Shown piece after piece: positions 6,563-14,155 of a DNA stretch of 20,460 bases. Made by a program: the position numbers and the translations under genes. Positions within the stretch are counted from its first letter, which is position 1, and each line of letters starts with the position of its first letter. The notes under the pieces were generated by a model that had not been told where the DNA came from, did no database searches, and was given only the letters and a program-made list of their open reading frames with translations. Origin of the DNA: Propionibacterium sp. (lineage in GTDB: Bacteria; Actinomycetota; Actinomycetes; Propionibacteriales; Propionibacteriaceae); contig JAAYAO010000310.1 of assembly GCA_012719335.1 (NCBI GenBank), positions 1 through 20,460 of the forward strand, given 5' to 3'.

Positions 6563-8176
6563 TCAGCCCCGGGCCAGCCCGCCCAGGTGTGCGGCGAGGT
6601 CGCGGCGCTGGTCGCGGCGCAGCGGTACCTCGATCAGCTCGGTGCCCGAGGGGTCGGCGGCGAGTGCCGCGGTGAGGCCGTCGGCGGTGGTTTCGCGCCG
6701 GTATGCCCACCCGTAGGCGGCGGCCAACCCGGCCAGGTCGACCCGGTGCGGGGTGGCGAAGGTGCGTTCGAAGACCGCCGCGTGGGCCGGGTCGCCCTGT
6801 TCCAGGGTGTGGAAGATCGATCCGCCGTCGTCGTTGCCGATCACCAACCGCAGGTCGGGGCGGGGTTCGTCCGGGCCGATCAGCAACCCCCCGGCATCGT
6901 GCAGCGCGGTCACGTCACCGAGCAGGGCGGTGGTCGGCCGGCCGGTGCCCAGGGCGATACCGGCGGCGGTCGAGATCGTCCCGTCGATGCCGGCCAGGCC
7001 TCGGTTGGCCCAGACGTCGGCGGGGTGCTCGGCGACCGGGGCCAGGTCGGCGTCGCGGATCAACTGGGAGGCGCCCAACACCAGGTTGCCGCGGCTGTGG
7101 GCGATCACCAGGGCGGCGAGGGTGTGGCCGTCCAGGTGGTCGAGGCCGGTCACGTGCTCGGTGATCGCGGCGCCGAGGTGGCGGTCGGCGGCGGTCCAGG
7201 CGTCGTCCCAGGCGGGGTCGGCCGGTTCGAGGTCGACCGCGGGCACGACCCGGCTGACCCGATGACCGGGGTCGATCCAGTCGCCGCGGGTGTTCACCAT
7301 GATCAGTTCGATGTCGCCGCGGGCGAGCAGAGTGCTGACCGGCCGGGACAGGGTCGGGCGGCCGATCACCACGACACGTTCGATCCGTCGGCCCAGGTCG
7401 GTGCCGAGCACCAGCCGGTAGGCCGCGATCGCCCCGGGCCGGCGGGCGTTGCCGGACGGTTCGGCGAGCACCGGAATCCGGGCGGCCCGGGCGGCGGCAT
7501 GGGCGGCCCGTCCGGTGGCCGGGTCGGTGTCGCCGACCAGCAGCACGGTGCGCGGGCCGGCCGGAACCGGTTCGGCGGTCGCTGCCGGCGGGGCGCTGAT
7601 CGACACGTCGGGTCGTGGGTCGGGCGTCCACGCGTCGGTGGGCACCAGCGGGGTGGCGAACCCGACATTGCAGTGCACCGGGCCGGGGTCGGCACCGACC
7701 CGTCCGGTGGCGCGGGCCAGCAGCCGGTGCACCTGGTGGGTGACGGTGCCCGCATCCCCCACCCCGGTCTCCAACCGGGTGTCGGCGCGGACGAAATCAC
7801 CAAAGGCGCGATCGTGCCGGGTGGCCTGGTTCACCCCGGCGTCGAGGTGATCCAGCGGCCGGTCGGCGGTCAACAGCATCAGTGGGATGCCGGCGTGGGC
7901 GGCCTCCCAGACCGCGGGGGTCAGGTTGGCCACCGCGGTGCCGGAGGTGGTGACCACCGGCACCGGACGTCCGGTGGCCTTGGCCAGGCCGAGGGCGAGG
8001 AAGGCGGCGTCCCGTTCGTCGATGCGCACATGCAGCCGCAGCAGGTGGTGTGCGTCGGCGGTGTGCAGGGCGAAGGCGAAGGGGGCGTTGCGGGAGCCGG
8101 GGGCGAGCACCGCGTCGCGCAACCCGGCACCGATCAGGGTCTCGACCACGGCGCGGGCGAGTTCGGTGGCGTTCAT
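6563..8176 (-). CDS. menD: 2-succinyl-5-enolpyruvyl-6-hydroxy-3-cyclohexene-1-carboxylate synthase
   Basis: A 537-residue thiamine-diphosphate enzyme that joins isochorismate and 2-oxoglutarate in menaquinone synthesis. Diagnostic stretches are LAPGSRNAPFAF (24-35), RIDERDAAF (51-59, with the cofactor-activating Glu54), TTSGTAVANL (76-85), WANRGLAGIDGTISTA (389-404), GDVTALHD (420-427) and the metal-binding GNDDGGSIF (447-455). ATG 8176 overlaps the menC stop (ATGA), so menC and menD are one coupled unit read as menC-menD. A weak GGGGG ribosome site precedes it. Length and motifs are normal for actinobacterial MenD. The 3' end leaves two bases before the converging nuclease gene, with no room for a separate terminator. 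Confidence 0.97.
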   Translation of the reverse strand: MNATELARAVVETLIGAGLRDAVLAPGSRNAPFAFALHTADAHHLLRLHVRIDERDAAFLALGLAKATGRPVPVVTTSGTAVANLTPAVWEAAHAGIPLMLLTADRPLDHLDAGVNQATRHDRAFGDFVRADTRLETGVGDAGTVTHQVHRLLARATGRVGADPGPVHCNVGFATPLVPTDAWTPDPRPDVSISAPPAATAEPVPAGPRTVLLVGDTDPATGRAAHAAARAARIPVLAEPSGNARRPGAIAAYRLVLGTDLGRRIERVVVIGRPTLSRPVSTLLARGDIELIMVNTRGDWIDPGHRVSRVVPAVDLEPADPAWDDAWTAADRHLGAAITEHVTGLDHLDGHTLAALVIAHSRGNLVLGASQLIRDADLAPVAEHPADVWANRGLAGIDGTISTAAGIALGTGRPTTALLGDVTALHDAGGLLIGPDEPRPDLRLVIGNDDGGSIFHTLEQGDPAHAAVFERTFATPHRVDLAGLAAAYGWAYRRETTADGLTAALAADPSGTELIEVPLRRDQRRDLAAHLGGLARG

Positions 8177-9168
8177 CGCGACCCCCGTTCGGCGAGGGCT
8201 TCGGTGTCGATCAGCCGTTGCCGCCACCAGTCGTAGCGTTCCGGTGGGGCTTCGGCCCCGGCCAGGTCGTCCGCGGTGACCTCGGGGCGGCGCACCGGCA
8301 GGTGGCCGTCCACCGGCACCAGCGCGTCGGCGGTGAGGTCGTCGACGAAGAGGTTGCTGGTGGCCAGCCCGCAGGCGAACGGCAGGTCGGGCAGGGCGGC
8401 GGCCAGAGCCACCCCGGCGGCGAGCCCGATGGAGGATTCCAGGGCGCTGGAGACCACCACCGGTAGGCCCAGGGTGTCGGCGAGTTCCAGGCAGCGGCGC
8501 ACCCCACCGAGGGGTTGCACCTTGAGTACGGCGATGTCGGCGGCGTCGAGGGCAACGACCCGTTCGGGGTCGCCGGAGCGGCGGATCGATTCGTCGGCGG
8601 CGATCGGCACGTCGATGCCGGCCGCGGCGAGCCGGCGGCGCAGTTCGGCGAGTTCCTCGACGGTGGCGCAGGGTTGTTCGACGTATTCCAGGTCGAGCCG
8701 GCGCATCGCCCGGATCGCGTCCATCGCCCGGTCGACGCTCCAGGCCCCGTTGGCGTCCACCCGCACCCGGCCGCCGGGGCCGAGCCCGTCCCGGGCCGCT
8801 TCGACCCGGGCCTGATCCTCGGCCAGGGTGGCGCGCGGGTCGGCCACCTTCACCTTGGCGGTGTGGCACCCGGATCGGGCCGCGGTGTCGTGGGCGACCT
8901 GCGGGGTGACCACCGGGATGATCACGTTCACCGGCACCCGGTCGCGTACCGGCTCGGGCCATCCCTCGAAGGCGGCCTCCCGGGCCGACGCCAGCCAGGG
9001 GCTGATCTCGGGGCCGGAGTAGTCGAGGAAGGGGCTCCATTCACCCCAGCCGGCCGGGCCCTCGACGACCAGGCCCTCCCGCACCAGGATGCCGCGGAAT
9101 TGGGTGTGCAGGGCCAACCGGAAAACCCGGAACGGGAGCTGCTGTACGAGTTCGGCGGCGTGCGGCAT
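8173..9168 (-). CDS. menC: o-Succinylbenzoate synthase
   Basis: A 331-residue enolase-superfamily enzyme that dehydrates SHCHC to o-succinylbenzoate. All catalytic residues are visible: the KxK pair Lys105/Lys107, metal ligands Asp138 (RVDANGAW), Glu164 (YVEQPC) and Asp192 (AADES), and Lys216 (VLKVQPLGG). The ATG at 9168 has no Shine-Dalgarno. Instead TAGGCT lies seven bases upstream, as in leaderless transcripts, and no better in-frame ATG follows. It is divergent from menE across 18 bases and coupled to menD. Confidence 0.96.
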   Translation of the reverse strand: MPHAAELVQQLPFRVFRLALHTQFRGILVREGLVVEGPAGWGEWSPFLDYSGPEISPWLASAREAAFEGWPEPVRDRVPVNVIIPVVTPQVAHDTAARSGCHTAKVKVADPRATLAEDQARVEAARDGLGPGGRVRVDANGAWSVDRAMDAIRAMRRLDLEYVEQPCATVEELAELRRRLAAAGIDVPIAADESIRRSGDPERVVALDAADIAVLKVQPLGGVRRCLELADTLGLPVVVSSALESSIGLAAGVALAAALPDLPFACGLATSNLFVDDLTADALVPVDGHLPVRRPEVTADDLAGAEAPPERYDWWRQRLIDTEALAERGSR

Positions 9169-9174
9169 GGGGCT

Positions 9175-9180
9175 TAGCCT
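9175..9180 (+). promoter_or_regulatory. -10 box of a leaderless menE promoter
   Basis: TAGCCT ends six bases before the GTG of menE, so the transcript would begin at or next to the start codon. A possible -35 is TTCGGC (9151-9156, 18-base spacer) inside menC. It overlaps the opposite -10 by five bases. Confidence 0.55.
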
Positions 9181-9181
9181 A
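9176..9181 (-). promoter_or_regulatory. -10 box of a leaderless menC promoter
   Basis: On the minus strand TAGGCT (9181-9176) ends seven bases before the ATG of menC. No convincing -35 is seen; any would lie inside menE. The box is nearly the mirror image of the menE -10. Confidence 0.55.
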
Positions 9182-9186
9182 GGGCC

Positions 9187-10350
9187 GTGACCCAGCAGTC
9201 CTCGCGCAGCCGGCCCGATCCGGGCCCGCACCTGATCGATGCGGGCGACCCGTTCGTGGTGGCCGAGGCGTTGCGTGCCGTCCTGGCCGGCACCGGCCCG
9301 GCGATCGCACCGCTGCCCACCGACCCCGCCGAGCGGGACCGCACCCGGGCGATGTGCGCGGTCGATCAGCCGTTGGAGGCCGACGTTGCCGTGGTGGTGG
9401 CCACCTCGGGGTCGACCGGCCATCCGAAGGGGGTGCTGTTGTCGGCGACGGCGATCAGCACCGGGGTGGAGGCCACCCATCGGGCCCTGGGTGGCCCGGG
9501 GGCCTGGCATCTGGCGGTGCCGGCGCATTACGTGGCCGGGTTGATGGTGATCGCCCGGGCGGTGGTGGCCGGCACCGAACTCGTACCGGTTGCCGGTGAC
9601 CTCGACGACCTGCGGGCCCGTCCGGGGGTGCGGAACTATCTGTCCCTGGTGCCGACCCAGTTGCGTCGGGCCGCGCGGCGACCCGACCTGGTGCAGCGGC
9701 TGGCCGACTTCGACGCGTTGCTGATCGGTGGCGCCGCCTGCACGCCCGAGGAGTTGGTCTGGTGGGCCGACCACGGGGTGCGGATCGTCACCACCTACGG
9801 CATGAGCGAGACCAGCGGCGGTTGCGTCTACGACGGTGTCCCGCTGCCCGGGGTGCAGGTCGATCTCGATGCGGCCGGGCGGGTGACGATCAGCGGGGAC
9901 GTGGTGTTCACCGGGTACCGACTGCGCCCGGATCTGACCGCCGAGGTGTTGCGGGTCGAGGACGGCCGCCGCCGGCTGCTGACCCGCGATCGTGCCGAAT
10001 GGGTGGACGGCCGGCTGCGGATCCTGGGCCGGATCGACGACGTGATCATCAGAGGCGGCATCAACGTCGACCTGGCCGAGGTCGAACGGGTCGCCCAACG
10101 GGTGCTGGACGACCCGTCGGTGGTGGCACTCGGTGTTCCCGACCCCGAATGGGGCACGGTCGTCGCCCTGTTCGCCGAGCACCTGCCGTCCCTGACCGAG
10201 GTACGCGACGCGCTGGCCGGCGACCTGCCCCGGGTGGCGCTGCCCCGCACAATCGGACGCGGCACCCCACCGCTGACCTCCGGTGGTAAAATCGACCGGC
10301 AGGACATCATTCGGCGCTGGGCCGACTTTTCCGGAGGGGAGCGGCCGTGA
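9187..10350 (+). CDS. menE: o-Succinylbenzoate-CoA ligase
   Basis: A 387-residue ANL-family ligase that activates o-succinylbenzoate with CoA. The phosphate loop TSGSTGHPK is at 73-81, followed by PAHYVAGL, TTYGMSETSGGCVYDG and GRIDDVIIRGGINV, and a C-terminal SGGKIDR with catalytic Lys368. Its short N-terminus, compared with other acyl-CoA ligases, is typical of actinobacterial MenE. The GTG at 9187 has TAGCCT six bases upstream and no ribosome site, so a leaderless start is likely; a GTG about 23 codons downstream is an alternative. Its stop overlaps the menA start (GTGA). Confidence 0.95.
   Translation: MTQQSSRSRPDPGPHLIDAGDPFVVAEALRAVLAGTGPAIAPLPTDPAERDRTRAMCAVDQPLEADVAVVVATSGSTGHPKGVLLSATAISTGVEATHRALGGPGAWHLAVPAHYVAGLMVIARAVVAGTELVPVAGDLDDLRARPGVRNYLSLVPTQLRRAARRPDLVQRLADFDALLIGGAACTPEELVWWADHGVRIVTTYGMSETSGGCVYDGVPLPGVQVDLDAAGRVTISGDVVFTGYRLRPDLTAEVLRVEDGRRRLLTRDRAEWVDGRLRILGRIDDVIIRGGINVDLAEVERVAQRVLDDPSVVALGVPDPEWGTVVALFAEHLPSLTEVRDALAGDLPRVALPRTIGRGTPPLTSGGKIDRQDIIRRWADFSGGERP
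10333..10339 (+). promoter_or_regulatory. Ribosome binding site of menA
   Basis: GGAGGGG sits seven bases before the GTG of menA, inside the end of menE. It supports this GTG as the start despite the overlap. Confidence 0.7.
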
Positions 10351-11231
10351 GCCAGTTGGGGGCCTGGGTCGAGGGGGCCCGGTTGCGTACCCTGCCCGCG
10401 GCCGTGGCACCGGTGTTCGCCGGGGCCGGCGCGGCCTGGTGGGCCGGCGGTTTCGATCTCGGCAAGGCCCTGCTGTGTGCGGTGGTGGCGCTGGCCCTGC
10501 AGGTCGGGGTGAACTTCGCCAACGACTACTCCGACGGCATCCGCGGCACCGACGACGAGCGGCGGGTCGGCCCGCAACGGCTGGTCGGGTCGGGGGCGGC
10601 CAGCCCCCGGGTGGTGAAGCTCGCGGCTTTCGGCTGCTTCGCCCTGGCCGGCCTGGCGGGCCTGGGGTTGACCTGGTGGACGGGGCACTGGTGGCTGCTC
10701 GGGGTGGGGGCGGTGGCCATTCTGGCGGCCTGGTTCTACACCGGCGGCCCGAAACCGTACGGGTACCTGGGCCTGGGTGAGGTGTTCGTCTTCATCTTCT
10801 TCGGGTTGGTCGCGGTCAACGGCACCACCTTCGTGATGATCGATCGGATCTCCTGGCCGAGTTGGTGGGCCTCGATCGCGATCGGCAGTTTCGCCTGCGC
10901 CATCCTGGTCGCCAACAACCTGCGCGACATCGTCGGTGATCGGCAGGTCGGCAAGCACACCCTGGCCACCCGGCTGGGTGACCGCGGCACCCGGTTCTTC
11001 TTCATCGGTCTGCTGGTGATCGCCGCCGGTGGAGTGGTGGCGGTGGCGTTGTCGAGTACCGTCTGGGCCCTGTTCGGGTTGTTCTTCGTACCGGTGGTGC
11101 TCGGCCCCGTCCGGGCGTTGGCCCGCGGCGCGGACGGGTTGGCGCTGATCGCGGTGCTCAAGGCCACCGGGATCGCCGAACTGGTGTGCGGTCTGGGGTT
11201 GTTCCTCGGGTTCGTGATCGGCGCGGCCTGA
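10347..11231 (+). CDS. menA: 1,4-Dihydroxy-2-naphthoate polyprenyltransferase
   Basis: A 294-residue integral membrane prenyltransferase of the UbiA family. It attaches the isoprenoid tail to 1,4-dihydroxy-2-naphthoate in the membrane, the step before MenG. The first Asp-rich motif NDYSDGIRGTDD (59-70) and the second, NNLRDIVGDRQVGKHTLATRLG, bind magnesium and prenyl diphosphate. About eight or nine hydrophobic helices are visible. The start overlaps the menE stop by three bases and has a strong ribosome site, so the two genes are coupled. Confidence 0.96.
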   Translation: MSQLGAWVEGARLRTLPAAVAPVFAGAGAAWWAGGFDLGKALLCAVVALALQVGVNFANDYSDGIRGTDDERRVGPQRLVGSGAASPRVVKLAAFGCFALAGLAGLGLTWWTGHWWLLGVGAVAILAAWFYTGGPKPYGYLGLGEVFVFIFFGLVAVNGTTFVMIDRISWPSWWASIAIGSFACAILVANNLRDIVGDRQVGKHTLATRLGDRGTRFFFIGLLVIAAGGVVAVALSSTVWALFGLFFVPVVLGPVRALARGADGLALIAVLKATGIAELVCGLGLFLGFVIGAA

Positions 11232-11250
11232 ATCGGTGCGGCGACGCGGG

Positions 11251-11256
11251 TAGCAT
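11251..11256 (+). promoter_or_regulatory. -10 box of a leaderless promoter for the PLDc_N gene
   Basis: TAGCAT ends six bases before the ATG at 11263. A partial -35 (CTGAAT, 11228-11233, 17-base spacer) includes the menA stop codon. Confidence 0.5.
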
Positions 11257-11262
11257 GCAGAC

Positions 11263-11520
11263 ATGGTCCGCTATCTGCCGGTGATCCTGATCGCCCTGTT
11301 GATGATCTACTGCGTGGTCGAGATCGCGCAGGCGAACGGTCAGCAGGTGCGGGTGCTGCCGAAGTGGGCATGGTTCGTGGCCGTGGTGCTGTTGCCGCTG
11401 GCCGGTTGTCTGGCCTGGCTGTTCTTCGGTCGTCCGGTCAGTGGCCCGGGCCGGCAACCCCCGCCGCGCCAACCACCGCGGGCCCCCGACGATGACCCGG
11501 ATTTCCTGCGCAGTCTCTGA
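11263..11520 (+). CDS. Small membrane protein with PLDc_N-like domain
   Basis: An 85-residue protein with two hydrophobic helices (about residues 4-20 and 36-55), the sequence KWAWFVAVVLLPLAGCLAWL and a C-terminal tail rich in Pro, Arg and Asp. This is the pattern of the phospholipase D nuclease N-terminal (PLDc_N) family of small actinobacterial membrane proteins, which I recall often lying near menA. No catalytic domain is present despite the family name, and the function is unknown. No Shine-Dalgarno precedes the ATG; TAGCAT six bases upstream suggests a leaderless transcript of its own in addition to read-through from menA. Confidence 0.8.
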   Translation: MVRYLPVILIALLMIYCVVEIAQANGQQVRVLPKWAWFVAVVLLPLAGCLAWLFFGRPVSGPGRQPPPRQPPRAPDDDPDFLRSL

Positions 11521-11575
11521 AAGCGCTCACTGAACGGACCAGAACCGACCACCGGGAAGAAAACCTGCTGAACTG

Positions 11576-11596
11576 CGGAGAACATTTTCTTCTCCG
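11576..11596 (+). other. Hairpin abutting the ribosome site of the ABC binding protein
   Basis: CGGAGAA (11576-11582) pairs with TTCTCCG (11590-11596) around a seven-base loop. The 3' arm ends on the first G of the GGAGG ribosome site (11596-11600), six bases before the ATG. Nested in it, CTCCGGAG (11592-11599) is itself a palindrome. It could tune translation; there is no following T run, so a terminator is unlikely. Confidence 0.45.
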
Positions 11597-11606
11597 GAGG
11601 TTCAAC

Positions 11607-13265
11607 ATGTTTCGTTCTCCCGCACGGCGCGGGTTCGGGCGTGCCCGTACCGCCGTGGTCGCGACAACACTCGCGGTGGTGTTGACCCTGGGTGCCTGCG
11701 CCCAGCGCGGCTCCGACCCCGACGGCGGCTCCGACCCGGGTGACGGCAACGGTACCGGCACCGCCGGCCTGGATCCGGCCCTGGAACCCGGCCTCTACCC
11801 CACCGAGGGTGGTGGCGAACCGGTCGCGGGCGGCACCCTGACCTACGCCGCCCAGGGCGAGGCCCGCAGCCTCGACCCGACCGTCACCATCGCCGCCGGG
11901 TCCACCGGTGGTAGCCAGTTGTTGGCGGTGTACGACCAACTCGTGCGCTTCGACGTGGAGTCCGGTGAGTTCGTCCCGCAGTTGGCCGAGAGTGTCGAGC
12001 CCAACGACGACTACACCCAGTGGACGGTGACCCTGCGCGAGAACGTGAACTTCAGCGACGGCACCCCGTTGGACGCCGACGCGGTGGTGGGCAGTGTCGA
12101 GTACTTCTTCGAGAACCGCGGCTACGATTCCGCGCTGATCGGCCCCATCTGGGAGGGCATCACCAAGGTCGACGACCGCACCGTGCGGTTCGATCTGAGT
12201 GCGCCCTGGACGACCTTCTCGACCATGCTGGCGCGTGGCCCGGGCCTGATCGTCGCACCGGCCGCGATCGCGAACGGCCCCGAGAACTTCACCCCGATCG
12301 GTGCCGGCCCCTTCGTCCTCGAGAGTTACTCCCCGCAGGAGGAACTCGTCCTGGCGGCCAACCCCGACTACTGGGCCGGTGCACCGCACATCGACAAACT
12401 GCGGGTGATCTGGCTGGGCGCGGACGAAACCAAGGTGGACGCCCTCAAGCAGGGCAACGTCCATGCGGCCTACCTCCGCTCCGGGCCGCTGACCAAGGAG
12501 ATGCGCCAGGACGGCCAGCCCGGCTACCTGGGTACGACCAACTTCGGCCACATGGTCAAGATGAACTCCGGCGAGGGTCGACCGGCCAACGATCCGCGGG
12601 TCCGCCGCGCGATGGCCTTGGCGGTTGATCCGCAGGTGTTCTGGGACCGCACCTACGAGGGTGCCGGGCTGGCGAGCAAGTCGGTGTTCTCCGAGGTGTC
12701 GATCTGGGACAACGACATCGAGCCGATCCCGACCGACCCCGAGGAAGCCACCCGATTGCTCGAGGAGGCCAAGGCCGACGGCTTCGACGGTCGGGTGGAG
12801 ATTCTGGCCACCCAATCCCCCTCGGCGCGCGACGCCAGCCTCGCGGTGACCGCGATGTTGGAGGCGGTCGGTTTCGAGGTCACCACCACCACGATCAACA
12901 GCACCGCCGATTACATCCAGCGGGCCTACATCGAGGCCGATTACGACATCACCATCGGTGGCGACTCGATGCTGGACGAGGATCCGTACGTCAGCCTGGC
13001 GTTCACCGTGCACGGCAAGTCGGTGTCCAACGCGATCGGGTACGACGACGAGGAAATGAACGGCCTGATCGACGAGCTGCGCGGCACCCCGCCGGCCGAC
13101 CGCCAGGAGGTGCTGGACCGGATCGAGGAGCGGTTCCAGGAGGAGACCCCCAACATCCTGTTGGGCCCCTCGACCACCTTCATGGCTTGGGGCAAGAACG
13201 TCCACGGGGTGCGCCCCAGCCACGAACACCAACTGGATTTCAGCCAAGCCTGGATCGAGAACTGA
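11607..13265 (+). CDS. ABC transporter substrate-binding lipoprotein, SBP family 5 (peptide/nickel type)
   Basis: A 552-residue lipoprotein. The signal peptide has Arg-rich residues 1-14, a hydrophobic core and the lipobox LGAC with Cys31 as the lipidation site, followed by a Ser/Gly/Asp-rich linker. The mature part begins with GGTLTYA and ARSLDP, and has SVEPNDDYTQWTVTLRENVNFSDGTPLDADAV, the signature region of oligopeptide/dipeptide/nickel binding proteins. It would sit on the outer face of the membrane and capture a peptide-like or other small ligand. No permease or ATPase gene is next to it, so it is an orphan component here. A strong GGAGG supports ATG 11607. The next gene begins three bases after its stop. 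Confidence 0.93.
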   Translation: MFRSPARRGFGRARTAVVATTLAVVLTLGACAQRGSDPDGGSDPGDGNGTGTAGLDPALEPGLYPTEGGGEPVAGGTLTYAAQGEARSLDPTVTIAAGSTGGSQLLAVYDQLVRFDVESGEFVPQLAESVEPNDDYTQWTVTLRENVNFSDGTPLDADAVVGSVEYFFENRGYDSALIGPIWEGITKVDDRTVRFDLSAPWTTFSTMLARGPGLIVAPAAIANGPENFTPIGAGPFVLESYSPQEELVLAANPDYWAGAPHIDKLRVIWLGADETKVDALKQGNVHAAYLRSGPLTKEMRQDGQPGYLGTTNFGHMVKMNSGEGRPANDPRVRRAMALAVDPQVFWDRTYEGAGLASKSVFSEVSIWDNDIEPIPTDPEEATRLLEEAKADGFDGRVEILATQSPSARDASLAVTAMLEAVGFEVTTTTINSTADYIQRAYIEADYDITIGGDSMLDEDPYVSLAFTVHGKSVSNAIGYDDEEMNGLIDELRGTPPADRQEVLDRIEERFQEETPNILLGPSTTFMAWGKNVHGVRPSHEHQLDFSQAWIEN

Positions 13266-13268
13266 GGA

Positions 13269-14072
13269 ATGGGAGACAACAACATAATTGACGCCGATCG
13301 TTACGGCCCGTGGGCCGTCATTGCCGGTGGCTCCGAGGGAGTCGGCGCCGAGATGGCGGTGCAACTGGCCGAGGCGGGGATCAACTCCGTCCTGGTGGCC
13401 CGCAAGCCCGAGCCGCTGGAGGCCACCGCCGAGCGGGTACGTGCCGCCGGCGCCGAGGCACGTACGATCTCGCTCGACCTGACCGCCGAGGATGCGGTGG
13501 CCCGGGTGCGCGAGCAGACCGATGACCTCGACGTCGGCCTGTTCATCTACAACGCCGGGGCGAACACCTACGGCCACGAGTTCGCCACCTGTGACCTGGA
13601 TGCCTTCCAGCCGCTGATCAACCTCAACGTGGGAGCGATGTTGCGGTTCACCCGGCACTTCTCCGAACTGCTCGCCGAACGCGGCCGCGGCGGCATCATG
13701 CTGGTCGGTTCGATGTCCGGTTACGTCGGGATGGCCAAGATCGCGGTGTACTCCGCAGTCAAGGCCTTCGTCCGGTTGTTCGCCGAGGGTCTGTGGATGG
13801 AGATGCGGGAGAAGGGCGTGGACGTGGTCGAGTTCGTGCTGGGCCTGACCCGTACCCCGGCGATGGAGCGCGCCGGGTTGAACCTCGACGGCCCGAACGT
13901 CAACGAGCCCGACGACATGGCCCGCGAGGGCCTGGCGAACCTCGCCAACGGCCCGGTGTATGTGGCCTCGACCTGCCAGGCGCAGATCGAACACCTCAGC
14001 GGCACCGACCGCGCCGCGATCGTGGAGCAGTTCAACGCCGGGGCGGCCGCGATGCACCCCGAGGACAATTGA
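13269..14072 (+). CDS. SDR family NAD(P)-dependent oxidoreductase
   Basis: A 267-residue short-chain dehydrogenase. The nucleotide-binding motif is GGSEGVG (20-26), with YNAG at 94-97, catalytic Ser148 (VGSMSG) and YSAVK (Tyr161, Lys165). The Ser-Tyr spacing is normal, unlike the SDR at 100-918. ATG 13269 is three bases after the binding-protein stop and lacks a clear ribosome site, so it is probably translated by coupling; the start is uncertain. A GGSEGVG-type SDR paired with a binding lipoprotein is unusual, and the substrate is unknown. Confidence 0.88.
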   Translation: MGDNNIIDADRYGPWAVIAGGSEGVGAEMAVQLAEAGINSVLVARKPEPLEATAERVRAAGAEARTISLDLTAEDAVARVREQTDDLDVGLFIYNAGANTYGHEFATCDLDAFQPLINLNVGAMLRFTRHFSELLAERGRGGIMLVGSMSGYVGMAKIAVYSAVKAFVRLFAEGLWMEMREKGVDVVEFVLGLTRTPAMERAGLNLDGPNVNEPDDMAREGLANLANGPVYVASTCQAQIEHLSGTDRAAIVEQFNAGAAAMHPEDN

Positions 14073-14100
14073 TCGCACCCCGCACAACACCGCACCACGA

Positions 14101-14144
14101 ACGAAGCGAGCGGGTCACCCAGGTGGGTGGCCCGCTCGCTTCGT
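14101..14144. terminator. Bidirectional hairpin terminator between converging genes
   Basis: Arms 14101-14120 and 14125-14144 are complementary over 20 base pairs with one G-U type mismatch, around an AGGT loop. It lies between the SDR (plus) and the flotillin (minus), in the only gap where two transcripts meet with room. There is no T run on either side, as is common for terminators in GC-rich actinobacteria. Confidence 0.8.
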
Positions 14145-14155
14145 GTTCGTCGTGA

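Noticed and set aside
6329..8236. A 635-codon plus-strand open frame across the end of the nuclease gene and opposite menD.
   Set aside because: It is out of frame with the nuclease gene and antisense to a menD with all its motifs intact; the translation is low-complexity.
9166..10410. Extending menC upstream (to 10410) to make a fusion protein.
   Set aside because: The extension is antisense to menE and low in complexity. The standard MenC N-terminus begins at 9168, where a -10 box is correctly placed.
11340..14090. A 916-codon minus-strand open frame opposite the binding protein and SDR genes.
   Set aside because: It mirrors two genes with clear motifs on the plus strand and has no recognisable domain or ribosome site.
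14101..14144. The long inverted repeat as a possible mobile-element end or small RNA gene.
   Set aside because: It is a single hairpin between converging genes with no partner copy, target duplication or transposase. A terminator explains it.
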